Shown in pieces: positions 1 to 9,865 of a DNA stretch of 64,000 nucleotides. Both the position numbers and the translations under genes were made by a program. The DNA comes from Asterias rubens (lineage: Eukaryota > Echinodermata > Asteroidea > Forcipulatida > Asteriidae). Numbering within the stretch: position 1 is the stretch's first letter; every line of letters begins with the position of its first letter. The notes beneath the pieces are model-generated. The model saw only the letters and a list, made by a program, of their open reading frames with translations, ran no database searches and had not been told where the DNA came from. The stretch covers positions 9,546,545 through 9,610,544 of the forward strand of contig NC_047082.1 of the NCBI RefSeq assembly GCF_902459465.1, read 5' to 3'.

Positions 1-44
1 ATTCCCGAGAACAATGGATGTTACCTGGTAAAGTCTGCTGCCAA
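1..44. repeat. MITE-D right-end fragment at the window edge
   Basis: CCGAGAACAATGGATGTTAC and TGGTAAAGTCTGCTGCC match the right half of the D copies at 43538 and 60485; the rest is outside the window or lost. Confidence 0.55.
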
Positions 45-423
45 AAAAAATTACTTTCAATGTCACAACAATTATTTTAGCATGTAAAACGATTTACAAG
101 CTCTGGTATAAATGTATCCAGAATTGGTAATTTATACATTGTACCGTACATGCTTAAATAATTGTTGACTTTTCGTGACATTGTTTTACTAATTTTTTAA
201 AAAACTACAGCACCTCAGCAAGTAATAACATAAGGGAAGCTTTCTACCACCATTATCTTCAAACCTTGTTAAAGTTTAATGTAAATCTGAAGATATTGTG
301 CTAAACAAAACCCTTCAATAGCCTCATGTTTCGACCCAAATTCAGACCATTAACCAATGTATTTTGTACAATTTTTGTAATGCAAAGGAAAGAATAACTG
401 AGACTAATAAAAAAAACACAAAC

Positions 424-3400
424 CTCTAGTTCTGTTTCTTCCTCTGGTAATCCCAAGAGGCCACCGATAATTTCGTCCTCTTCCTGTTCGGACTTTGAAT
501 CAGTTGCTGCAACTGAAGATGCTGTTTGGGGTTTCTCTCGGAGCACATAGCATCGCGTCGAGGCACCAAAATGTATGGTGCTGTCCAGGGGGATTTGCTG
601 CGGCTTGTGTCCCTCAAGGCGAATTGAACCGAGAAAAGTGCCGTGGGCTGAGGGGGAAAAAAAATTCCCAATGGACAAACGCATTGGAAAATACTTTTCA
701 ATTAATACTTACTGGAGCAAAACAAAACAAAACATAAATTAACAAAATAAATTCCTTATCTATCGTCCCAAACTTTTCAGAGCATGTAACCGGAAACACA
801 CAAATATTTTTGTTAGGCCTAATGTGAAGTACTCGATTGGAGAAACTGGCATGATTATAAAATTAAGAAACATTTTTAAGATGAACTCACTGCTTCCGAG
901 GTCAACCAGGAAGGACCTATTGAGATGTTTGTGGTACATCAATGCTGCATGGACCCTGGAGCACGAAGCATGGTCTAAGACGAAGTCACAGACGATGGAG
1001 TTTCTCCCAAAGTAATACACATTCTTCTCATCAATCATCATTTTCTACGAGGCGACAGGAAACAACAAAATGAAAGATACAAATAAGGATCACAGACAGT
1101 AACATTTGGATTAATGTTTAAATTTAACTCAATTCAATAAACAGTTATTTCATGATGGCATTTACTAAAATATATAGGTTAATTAAAAGTACATTATTCT
1201 GTTCAAATCTTATTAAATATCAAGAACCCTTAAATTATACAGCATTATTATATACAGTAATATCCAAGACGTAGGAAAATGAGTGAAGCATATGTAGGCT
1301 TATCTCAAGTGTTTACACTATTCAAATCAATTCAAATCAACAAACAGTTATTTCATGATGGCAATTACAAAGATAAGTACAGGTTATTTACAATTTTATT
1401 ATTATGTTAAAATCTTCGAAAATATTATCAAGAACCGTTAAAATATACAGCATTTTACAGTCATAGCCAACATATAGGAAAACAAGTGTAGCACAAAATG
1501 TAGGCTTATCTTGTATACTGTATACGCTATTCAAATCAATTCAATTCAGTTAACATTTATTTCATGACGGCAGTTACAAAGAGAAGCACAGGTTATTTAC
1601 AAGTTATATTATTATAGGTGAGAATAACGAATGTCAGATAATAAACGCAAACAAAACACAATATTAATCTTTCAAAGTATCAAGAACCCTTATACAGCAT
1701 CATTGAGAGAAATGTCAGCGAGGAACATAACCCAGTTCGTGATCTCCACAAACTGGGCCCAAAACATCCCGCTGCAAAACACAAGGTTTCATCGCTTTAG
1801 CACTTTGTTAAGTCTTCAAGTACCATATCAGGTTTAAGCAATGACCTAATGAGGTCCGCTATCCCTGCTCTGTATTGTCTAACTGTAGTTAGGCATACAT
1901 TGGTAGTTGACAACTGTTCAGTGCAAATCCTTTAAAAACTCAATTTCACATTTACCCAAAACAAGTTAAAGATAGGATCATACTCAGGCCTTGAATTTCA
2001 TCTTTGAGAGGGCAAGGCCATTTTCGTTTTGCAAAGGGCACTTTCATTCAAATTCTTAGAGTCTATAGGAAAGTTTACAAGGGGCACAATGGCCAATACA
2101 AGAGCAAAAGAGGCCATGTTGTCAACTCGCCGTCAACTCGCCGTCAACTCACATGTGCCATCAACTCGCCATCAACTCAACCACTATACCGCAGATGACA
2201 GGCGGGATTAGTCTTGACATAAGCGATCAATTTACACGAAGCGCAGTACTTGTACATAATACAGTAGTATACGGTACCGATAATTGAAGTCTTGGGCTAA
2301 GACTCTTCCATATTCTGGAAAGCGCCCTCTGTGTTGTACAAGCTCTGTGAAAAAGCAAGATGGCGGACGACTGTTTGGCTACTTCGGGAAAAAAAAATCA
2401 CGAGCAGAAAACACAATTCAATGTAGAAAAAATTACCGAAAAGTAACCTAAAACTGATGAAAATTATCTTTTTGCTAATACTTTATCGTTCTATGCCTCT
2501 TTTGTGGATTTGAAACTTGTATTGGAGGAGTTGACGGCGAGTTGACGACACCAAGCGAGTTGACGGCAAGTAGTAGGACCCAGAAGAGGGGTCTGGGACA
2601 GGACCTCCATACATACCTCTATCATCTTCGTTTCTTTGAGTACATCAAGATGTAAACCTGGTGATGGCTTTCCAGCCCTGTTTAGGTCAAAGGTCAATAT
2701 TATGTAAAAACAGACTGAAACTGGAGAGTAAAGTTGCAATAATGGAAAGGAAAAAATACTGTCTAAAAACAAAAAAAAACAATTAAAGCAGCTATTGTAC
2801 CTATTTAAATAGGTGCGATATAATTGTAACCTTCCACCCGCCGTCGGGAGGAGGGTTACGTTATATTGGAACTACTATTACGGCTATTAATATGAAGTGA
2901 AATGAAATAGATCAGTATATTTACACCAAGTCCCACAACAATGCATTTCTCACTGTGGATAACTTTCCGTATGGCGCCACCACTTTTTCACTCATTTTTA
3001 CAAAAAGGGATATCTCATTGAGGTAAATTAGATACTATATTATTTCATATAGAATGAAAAAGTGGTGGCGCCATACGGAAACTTTTCCCTCACTGTTATT
3101 GTGAATAACAATGGCTTCATTTAAAAAAGAGTATTAATGTTAATTCAATACTTAATAATAATAATTAATAGTCCACTAAAAACCAAGTACATGTAAGGGT
3201 TGAAACAGCTTTTCGAGGGGGGGGGGGTGGCTGTGGATGGCTAGCACAGCTAGACGGGCGCTGTACTCCTTTTTTTCAAAATGTTGTCATCATCACTCAG
3301 TACAACCATGGAGATGGAGGTGGTAGAAAGTAGAAATGATACACTAAAAAATGACAACATTTCGAAAAAAAAGGGAGTACAGCGCCCCAGTTTGGGTCTA

Positions 3401-3862
3401 CTGCTAGTGGTTAGTGCTAGTGCTACCATTAATTAAATTATAGCACAAAAGTGTAGTTAGTGTAGTAAGTAGTCACCACTTCAGTCCTTCACATTCAAAA
3501 CTAATGCATACCGACTGTGCTACTGCTAATGCTTTTTCAATGACACTGTGTGAGGTAGGTCGTAAGCTACCACCATGGTAATAAGTGTCACTGAAATAAA
3601 GCAATTGGGGGGAAATGGTTGACGAGTCAACTCGACCCTTGTATAAAACCAAAATGAAGAACTAACTCGACCGTAACTCAAGATTTTTGTAAACAATTGT
3701 ATCTACAAGATAAAATGCAGTTAATCAAAATATTCACTGAAGGCTGTGATGTGAAATGTGTAAGAAGCACATGATCAATGCACTAATAAAATAGTTAAGC
3801 AGTTTAACCATAAATAAGTGTTTTTCCCAAGCTTACCACGATGGAACATCATAGCCCGACAT
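424..3862 (-). CDS. PPP1R8: PPP1R8 (NIPP1), nuclear inhibitor of protein phosphatase 1, N-terminal exons only
   Basis: Four coding exons read on the minus strand: 3862-3837, 2677-2617, 1044-891 and 647-424. All junctions are GT/AG and the phases agree, giving the first 155 codons. The start is the ATG at 3862-3860, followed by MSGYDVPSW. Residues about 9-30 match the conserved W-A-G-K-P-x-P-G-L-H-L-D-V stretch of NIPP1. The rest is a forkhead-associated domain with its GRN, CSRVHA and HGTFLG signatures, then the acidic LLGLPEEETELE segment that follows the domain in NIPP1. In the family, the FHA domain binds phosphothreonine partners in the spliceosome and cell-cycle machinery, and a later RVxF motif inhibits PP1. 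That motif and the C-terminus are off the left edge, so nothing can be said about them. The last visible exon ends at a GTTTGT donor. The gene is divergent from the TMEM14C-like gene. Its 2677-3837 intron carries MITEs and GTCAACTCGCC repeats lie in the next intron. Confidence 0.95.
1120..1715. repeat. Three-copy tandem repeat, period about 205-215 bp, in a PPP1R8 intron
   Basis: The phrase AACAGTTATTTCATGATGGC recurs with small changes near 1139, 1344 and 1552. Each is followed by an AGGTTA..ACAAT.. stretch, a TATCAAGAACC motif (about 1218, 1428, 1679) and a TATACAGCAT motif. Three diverged direct copies fill this part of the intron between the exons at 1044 and 2617. No coding signal is seen. 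Confidence 0.7.
2118..2572. repeat. Inverted pair of GTCAACTCGCC short tandem arrays
   Basis: At 2118-2182 the unit GTCAACTCGCC or a close variant recurs about five times; at 2526-2570 the reverse complement (GGCGAGTTGACG type) recurs about three times. The two arrays face each other across about 340 bp, so they could fold together. The segment is intronic in PPP1R8. No transposon ends were recognised. Confidence 0.5.
2961..3085. repeat. MITE-E copy 1 (about 125 bp, ends AACTTTCCGTATGGCGCCAC)
   Basis: The sequence starts AACTTTCCGTATGGCGCCAC and ends with the reverse complement of the same words, with a short AT-rich centre. Two further copies lie at 14639-14759 and 63640-63764. No protein is encoded. 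It is a non-autonomous DNA element in the first PPP1R8 intron. Confidence 0.8.
3256..3387. repeat. Hairpin element, 132 bp, arms GGGCGCTGTACTCC
   Basis: The left arm GGGCGCTGTACTCCTTTTTT, followed by an ATGTTGTCAT word, is mirrored on the right by ATGACAACAT and GGGAGTACAGCGCCC. This is a near-perfect inverted repeat around a loop of about 60 bp. It is a single copy in this window and probably a MITE. Confidence 0.65.
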
Positions 3863-4406
3863 CTTGGTTTTTGCTGGTGGGTTTTCAGACCCTTCCATTT
3901 AAGAAGAGGTGAGAAAAATTAGTTTTCCAAAATACGGAGCAAAAATACTTGCAAAAAATATTGTCAAAAGTCATTGGTTATTGTTTTATTAATAACAATT
4001 GTCACCATCAAATTGCATTCAATGTGCTCTTTATTGTATTCAAATGATATTAAAGAATGACAGTGCGCGTACAATGCAATTTATCCCGATTTAGGATAAT
4101 GGAACATTCAAAACAAAATGCTGCATGGCGCGTGGTCAACATTGTGTTTGGCGCAAAAACAAAATGCGCATTCCTGAAAATGTGTCGCGCTAGCAGCAGC
4201 GACCATCATTATACCGTTCTTAATCTCACTTTGCGCATAACAACCTAAATGCGCGTTGTCTCGAATGTATACAAAATCGCATGTATTTGATATCCTTTTG
4301 ATACTTCACACGTTAGCGCACACATTCCTTCTTGCTTGAGAGCTTGAAATAGAATAAATTTAAGTGATTGGGAAAAAAACTTGCTGCACTATCGGCAAAT
4401 ATCATA
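3863..4406. promoter_or_regulatory. Shared upstream region of divergent PPP1R8 and TMEM14C-like genes
   Basis: The two start codons face away from each other 544 bp apart, so both promoters and 5' untranslated regions must lie here unless there are upstream non-coding exons. No TATA box stands out. The PPP1R8 leader is probably just right of 3862. The stretch 4060-4330 has more CpG and GCGC-type words than the AT-rich surroundings, as expected of a housekeeping-type promoter. The bidirectional promoter is inferred from geometry; no transcription start can be read directly. Confidence 0.5.
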
Positions 4407-7197
4407 ATGACGGATGTTATCGGCTTTGGATATGCAGCATTTGTTGCCGTTGGAGGTCTTGTTGGTTTTATGAAAGCTGGTAAGTATTATTATAATAAGC
4501 TGGATGGAAAGCTTGCTGTAAACTTTGTTTAGTACCATATTTACCAACAATTTCTTGTTGACAACATCATTATAAAGTAAACATGACATTGCACAAAATA
4601 CTCTATTTATATTTTTTTTAAACGAAGCATACAGGTCTGGGATGGTTATATGATTTAATATCTCAATACAGTGTATTGACACACTGCAGTCTCGGGCCTT
4701 ACAAATGTATATTAATTATTATACTTCACGTGTAGCAATGAAGGCGATTAATTGCCTCCATGCCCCCTGACATTGCCTTTGTGCCCTTGAAATGCTCCAG
4801 TAGAAATTTACGATTCCCTCATAATCATATAGGGTGCCCTTTACCAAGGAGAAAATGCCTTGGTGCCCTTGCCCTTTCAAAAACAAAGCAAACAGGGGCC
4901 AATTTCATAGAGCTGCTAAGGGCTAAGCACAAAAATTTGCTTCCTTGAAAAAAAAACAGGTCTACCAACCAAATTTCCATTTCTTGCATATATCGCTTAT
5001 TACTGAAAATCACATGGAAATTTGATTGGTAATCCTGTCTTTATCAAGGCAACAATTTCATGCTAAGCAAATTTTTGTGCTTAGCAGCTCTATGAAATTG
5101 GGCCTAGGCCTAGCCTGCAGTCTTTTACAATGTCGTGGTTCATTCACTGTTGTTTATAACTTGTTGTTTTGCCCATTTTACTACTTTGAAGGTAGTTTAG
5201 TTTCATTGGTCATGGGACTTGCTATGGGAGGACTGGCTGCATTTGGTGCCTCACAGACTTCAAGAAATCCAAGCAACTGTTTGGCAATTCTTGGTAAGTG
5301 TCCAAAAACCAGTAGTGAATCTATACACTCGGTATAGACGATGTGTGACCTGTGTCATCACATGTTTACAAAAGAGCCACAGAGCCTCAGGGACTTCCTG
5401 CAGGCAGGATTTGTACACAGCTCAATGGAAGAAAACATAAAATCTTATATTTGATGGAGATTGCACTGTCTAATTCTTGTCAACTTTTGATATGATGAAA
5501 GGGGGCACATCTCAAGACTTGACCAGCTTTTACTTTCACAACTCTTGGTTTTATGTGGAAATTATGACACAAAATGTCAACTTTCCCACAGGACCAGTGT
5601 TGTATCTTGCCTGCCAGAATACTGAAAGAATGTACAAGGTCACACTTATTGTAAACAAGGTTCACATGGTCTATTGTTTTAAGAGAGCAGAGTCACATGG
5701 TGAGTGAGGTCATTTCAAAAGGTGGTAGCGTTTTTGAGATATCGCTGAAAAATCCAGAGTGGTTTTAAATCGACGCAGGAAGATAATTAATAATTGGAAT
5801 ACACAATCTGAGAAACGTTTCTGATAGTAACATTTCTCAAATACAAATTTTGGGGGATAAAAACTGATAACATAACCACATAACCTCGAAGTGAAAAGTC
5901 ATATCGAGAGCTGCTGTACTTCGCTAACCAAGTTAGTTTTTCATCGCTGTTAATTTTGGGATTGATAACTAAATGTATGTACTTTCCCTTTAAAGCCATT
6001 GGACACTTTTGGTACAGACAAAAAAATAAAAGTTCACAGATTTACCAATAATTTACAGGGTTTACAGAAGGTAATGGTGAAAGACTTCTCTTGAAATATT
6101 ATTCCATGAAATGCTTTACTTTTTCAGAAAACATTAAAACAATATCAATTCTCGATATTGCGAATTACGGATTTATTTTAAACACATGTCACGACACGGC
6201 GAAACGTGCGAAAACAAGGGTGGGTTTTCCCGTTATTTTCGTCTGACTCCGATGACCGATTGAGCCTAAATTTTCACAGGTTTGTTATTTTATATAGAAG
6301 TTGTGATACACAAAGTGTGGGCCTTGGACAATACTGTTTACCAAAAGTGTCCAATGGCTTTAAAACAATTAATAAAGGGCAAACGTTTTATGGGTTTCAT
6401 TGTGTATCGTGTTTTCAGGTGCGTCAGCCATTCTTCTGTTTGTTATGGGAATGCGTTTTATGAACACTGGGAAGTTCATGCCAGCTGGAATGCTTGCAGC
6501 TCTGAGGTAACACCAATTATTACCCATCAACACCCATTAGTACCCTTCAGATCTCATTAGTTCACCCATTTGTACCCATCGACTCCCAGTACCTGCCAGT
6601 TTAATAACCATCTGGCCCCCATTAGTTTGGCCCTTGCTATCAATTTACCCACAGTGTAAGGATATAAATAGTTGTGTCCACCATGCATTGTGTGTAATTT
6701 ATGCAAACTGCACTATGCATTAAAAGGATGAATAATGCACATAATCTTAACGGAAAATGCAGTGCACAAACGAACAAAGATTGCCTGTTTTACTTGTTTG
6801 GCAACAAGTAAACGTGGTCGAGTATTATGCCTGTGATTTTTTTCAGAGCTCAGGAACATACCAACCGAATATACAGTGCTAACACACATCAGTGTACATG
6901 TATGGTTTGGGTAAAACTAAGTATTCTTTATCCCTGATGCACATTTCAAGATGTTAAACTGTTTTCAATAAACACAAGTCAAGGATTTTGTCTTAAGACA
7001 TAAAAGAGTTGGTTCTTAAAAAAAAAAAGTCCACAACTTTGTGACTGTGCAGATATTTTCATTTTAGTTTTATATAGTTTTAATCTACATGTACACACCT
7101 TTCGCAATGTAAACCATTTCATTATGTTTTTAAATCTCCGTACTTGTTTCCTTGCAGTTTGTTCATGGTTGTACGCTATGGTACTAGATTGATGTAG
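4407..7197 (+). CDS. TMEM14C: TMEM14C-like mitochondrial inner-membrane protein
   Basis: Four coding exons: 4407-4479, 5192-5293, 6419-6506 and 7158-7197 (TAG stop). They give 303 nt and 100 aa with matching phases and GTAAGT/GTAACA donors. The protein starts MTDVIGFGYAAFVAVGG and has the family signatures GFGYAA near the N-terminus and MGMRF..GKFMPAGM in the third exon. It is almost wholly hydrophobic, with about four short membrane helices rich in Gly and Ala, and is slightly shorter than the roughly 112 aa of human TMEM14C. In vertebrates TMEM14C is a mitochondrial inner-membrane protein needed for protoporphyrinogen handling in haem synthesis. Whether this orthologue does the same, or is nearer TMEM14A/B, cannot be settled by eye. 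Intron 1 holds H- and G-type repeats and intron 2 holds a complete MITE-B that ends 54 bp before exon 3. The gene is divergent from PPP1R8. Confidence 0.93.
4738..4890. repeat. H-type repeat fragment in TMEM14C-like intron 1
   Basis: Words such as ATTGCCTCCATGCCCC, GTGCCCTTGAAATGCTCCAG and AAATGCCTTGGTGCCCTTGC match the copies at 53610-54190 and, inverted, at 61070-61258. Coding-like stretches here are repeat sequence. The G-type copy follows directly. Confidence 0.6.
4896..5104. repeat. MITE-G copy 1 (ends GGCCAATTTCATAGAGCTGC)
   Basis: It begins GGCCAATTTCATAGAGCTGC and ends with the inverse (AGCAGCTCTATGAAATTGGG), with TTGCTTAGCAT-like subterminal words. A fuller copy lies at 45301-45541, and diverged relatives at 7500-7885, 22549-22925 and 39728-39912. 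This copy is intronic in the TMEM14C-like gene, about 90 bp upstream of exon 2. Confidence 0.7.
5990..6364 (+). repeat. MITE-B copy 1 (375 bp) in TMEM14C-like intron 2
   Basis: It runs from TTAAAGCCATTGGACACTTT to the inverse AAAGTGTCCAATGGCTTTAA, with internal words ACACGGCGAAACGTGC and GATTGAGCCTAAATTTTCAC. Other copies are at 12747-13125, 17217-17522 (inverted) and 28969-29301 (inverted, truncated). There is no protein. It ends 54 bp before TMEM14C-like exon 3. Confidence 0.85.
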
Positions 7198-7629
7198 AGA
7201 CGAGGTCTCATCTCAACTCAACTGAAACTACAAGTCTCTGTTGTCTTCCAGAAAGTAGTCAAACAGATTTTATAAGTCCTAAAGTTGTTATTTTTTTCAA
7301 AAAGAAGTAGTCATAGGGCTTGATATTTTGGGAAGGTTCCACGGGATCGCAGGGCTTTAAAAACAATTATTTTCAAACATTGACTTTCAAGAAAATTTTC
7401 GGTCTGGTGAAAATTGTGAGCATTGAAGCGCTGCAGTTAAAACAAGCAGGATACCTGTGAAACATAACGGTACACATCTCAAATTTTGGCTGGTTACCTT
7501 ATTCTAGTAAGCACAATTGTGCACAGTTTTGTTGTGATCATGGTCCAATTCCACTAAGCCTGTACGAACAAAGACTTGCTAAGCACAGTCAAACTTGCTT
7601 AGAAGAATCAGGTAACCTTCCAATATTCA

Positions 7630-7774
7630 ATAGACCTTATATGCACATGACGTCATTTCAGTTCTTGAGGTCAAAAGGAGGTTGTTCATTGGCCAATCTG
7701 TGTGCGTTTCGATTGTTTCGTCACCGTTTGACCTCAAAGATGGCGGCTGGATGACGTCAATGCATAAGGTCTAT
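7630..7774. repeat. MITE-I copy 1 (145 bp, CRE-like TGACGTCA in both ends)
   Basis: It starts ATAGACCTTATATGCACATG then ACGTCATT, and ends with the inverse GACGTCAATGCATAAGGTCT. It is inserted in a G-like repeat, whose halves continue on both sides. A longer relative lies at 10927-11204. Internal words include GACCTCAAAGATGGCGGC. Confidence 0.7.
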
Positions 7775-8149
7775 GAAGTCATAACACTATTGAGACTGGT
7801 GTCCCACTCATGATTTTGCTTAGTAATGAAATTTTCTAAGCATTTTGTTCTGCTTAATACAAGTTTTATTAAATTGGGCTCAGCTGAAATCCGTCGGATT
7901 TTAGTGCGGTTTTACTTGATTCTGAGGGGCAGCCATACCTAGGGTGCTCAAGGCATGTCAACTCTCCTTTCTCTATTTAGTCATGCATGTTTCAATGTTC
8001 AATTACTATTTTTGGTTAATTCAAATAATTCTCTAAAACAACGAACAAAAGCATCATACTTACATGTTTGTTTTTCTAAATATTATTGTGACCTGAAACA
8101 CATGCACCTTGGCACCTAGAATAAAAATAATATAGTCATAACTAGTCAA

Positions 8150-8385
8150 AATAGTGCATTTTACAAATAACGTCTCACTGCACTTTACATATAGTGCCCT
8201 GGTCTTTGGGCCAATAACATAATCTTCAATCTCTCTCAGCTTCCCGGGAAGTTTACAGCCCTTAACTGCTGTGTATTTTTCAACCTTAACCTCAGCAAGT
8301 AGCCCTGGGTAAACAGAAGCAATTTTTTGTAAAGCATTGTGCTCAAGGATACAAGTGTCGTGACCGGGATTCAAGCAAACTTACA
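8150..8385 (-). repeat. SINE-related fragment, minus orientation
   Basis: Read on the minus strand this has the modules seen in the SINEs at 45541 and 53747: a degraded B-box region, TCACGACACTTG, then TTGAGCACAA..GCTTCTGTTTACCCAGGG. It resembles the copy at 37270-37530. The promoter head is degenerate. Confidence 0.5.
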
Positions 8386-9326
8386 CCCCGATGACTTAGC
8401 CACCATAAATAGAAGGCACAGAAAGCTAAACTGCCACCTGGAATAAAGCAACTCATATTTTTGTATCGTATCATTGACTTATTGTGGTAATCCTGTATTG
8501 TGTTTATATATAGCTGTAAGTTGACAAATGGATTATAATTGCTATAACAGAAGAAACACATTTTTAAATAAAGAAACCATAAAATGGAACAATAGCAAAT
8601 AAGTGCTTTTTAGTCGTCAAGTTTGTTCAAGGCGCAATTTTCATCCTTTTATTAAACTCAACAAAATTGACAGAACAGACACATTTAAAGCTATGAAATA
8701 ATTTGTTTATATAAAAAAAACAAAGAACAGTAAACGGTGTAAATTAACAGGATCATCAAATAATAAAACACTAAGCAAGTTCGAGTGTGCACCATGGTTA
8801 GCTAATAGTAAGGTTAACTATTTTGACTCGAACCCAGGCTGGTCGACCATTGGTCGACTACTGTGGTGGACCATTTGGAACCAGCCTCATGACCATGGTT
8901 CCCTCACTGGTCCCCGATAGTCTGTTCATTGCTAACATGTGTAAGGCGCAGAAGGGAACCAGTGACACTATAGCGAAAAGGTGGAAGGCAATGAAGTGCT
9001 TAATTCCATGGTACAGATGGTTGACTAGCTAGGCTTTCAGTCGAGTCGTCCGAGTGACTGCATATACATTGCTTGTCAGTGGTCAATCACGGGTTGACTG
9101 ATTGTGGGCAATCGAACTTGCTCACTGTCTAGGGTAACATAAATACAAGATACAAAAGTATATAAAATATGTACATTTTATTAAAAGACACCCCGCCCGA
9201 AAACCAGACTCTTCCTGCCAAAACTCATTATTGGGTTCATTTGCTCATAAAATATATAAGAAGAGCTTTCAAAAAAATGCCTAATCATGACCTATATAGG
9301 GGAAGTATTTCTCAACATATAAAATG

Positions 9327-9460
9327 TTTAAAGGCACTGGACACGTTTGTTAATTGACAAATACCATTATTCTCACTTGGTGTATCCCAACATCGTAGTT
9401 GCAAGAGAATATCAAAGAAAAAACACCCTTGTTACACAGATTTGTGTGCATCAACATTCT
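9327..9460 (+). repeat. MITE-A, truncated copy
   Basis: It begins TTTAAAGGCACTGGACACGT and carries CTCACTTGGTGTATCCCAAC and the CCTTGTTACACAGA region of the A consensus, then loses similarity. The right end is missing. Confidence 0.6.
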
Positions 9461-9865
9461 AAAACTTTATGAGACGATTGTGATACAATTGGAACGCAAT
9501 TTTCCTTCTGAAAGAGTGAATTTATAAAAAAAAAGGAGACAATTTATAAAAAAGCTCAGTTTGCACCTTTGTAGCTCAGTTGTAAATAAATTTAAGTCAC
9601 ACACCAGTGTTGACTAAATGAGAATCAGGGTAGACGCATGTGCATGTAAATGCGCCGCTCGCCTTGAAATGGGTCCATAGGCTTAAATTGACTCTGCATT
9701 TTTCTGCTACATTAATTGCTGGTTTGTCAGGCTTGAACAAAGGCAGAGTCACAAAATTAGAGCAGCGGTCTCCCTTAACAAATGTCCGCTAGCCAAATAC
9801 CAGTTTAAACACATGAGGCGCAGTCTGGGTTTTGTTGACCTGGGGGGGGGGAGGGGGGACACAAC

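Larger units (their letters stand above)
7198..9865. other. Intergenic stretch between TMEM14C-like and NSMCE1
   Basis: Contents: the probable TMEM14C-like 3' untranslated region; a diverged MITE-G (7500-7885) split by a MITE-I (7630-7774); a SINE-related segment inverted at about 8150-8385; a truncated MITE-A at 9327-9460; and G-runs near 9842-9858. Two TGACGTCA-type sites lie in the MITE-I ends. I see no additional gene; all reading frames here are short and unlike known proteins. Confidence 0.6.

Noticed and set aside
6206-6560. Overlapping plus-strand frames in the TMEM14C-like gene
   Set aside because: Mostly MITE-B sequence running into exon 3; the correct exon starts at 6419.
8823-9032. 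Plus-strand frame with TRTQAGRPLVDYCGG
   Set aside because: The underlying DNA is an imperfect inverted repeat (GTCGACCATTGGTCGAC type words); there is no homology or splice support.
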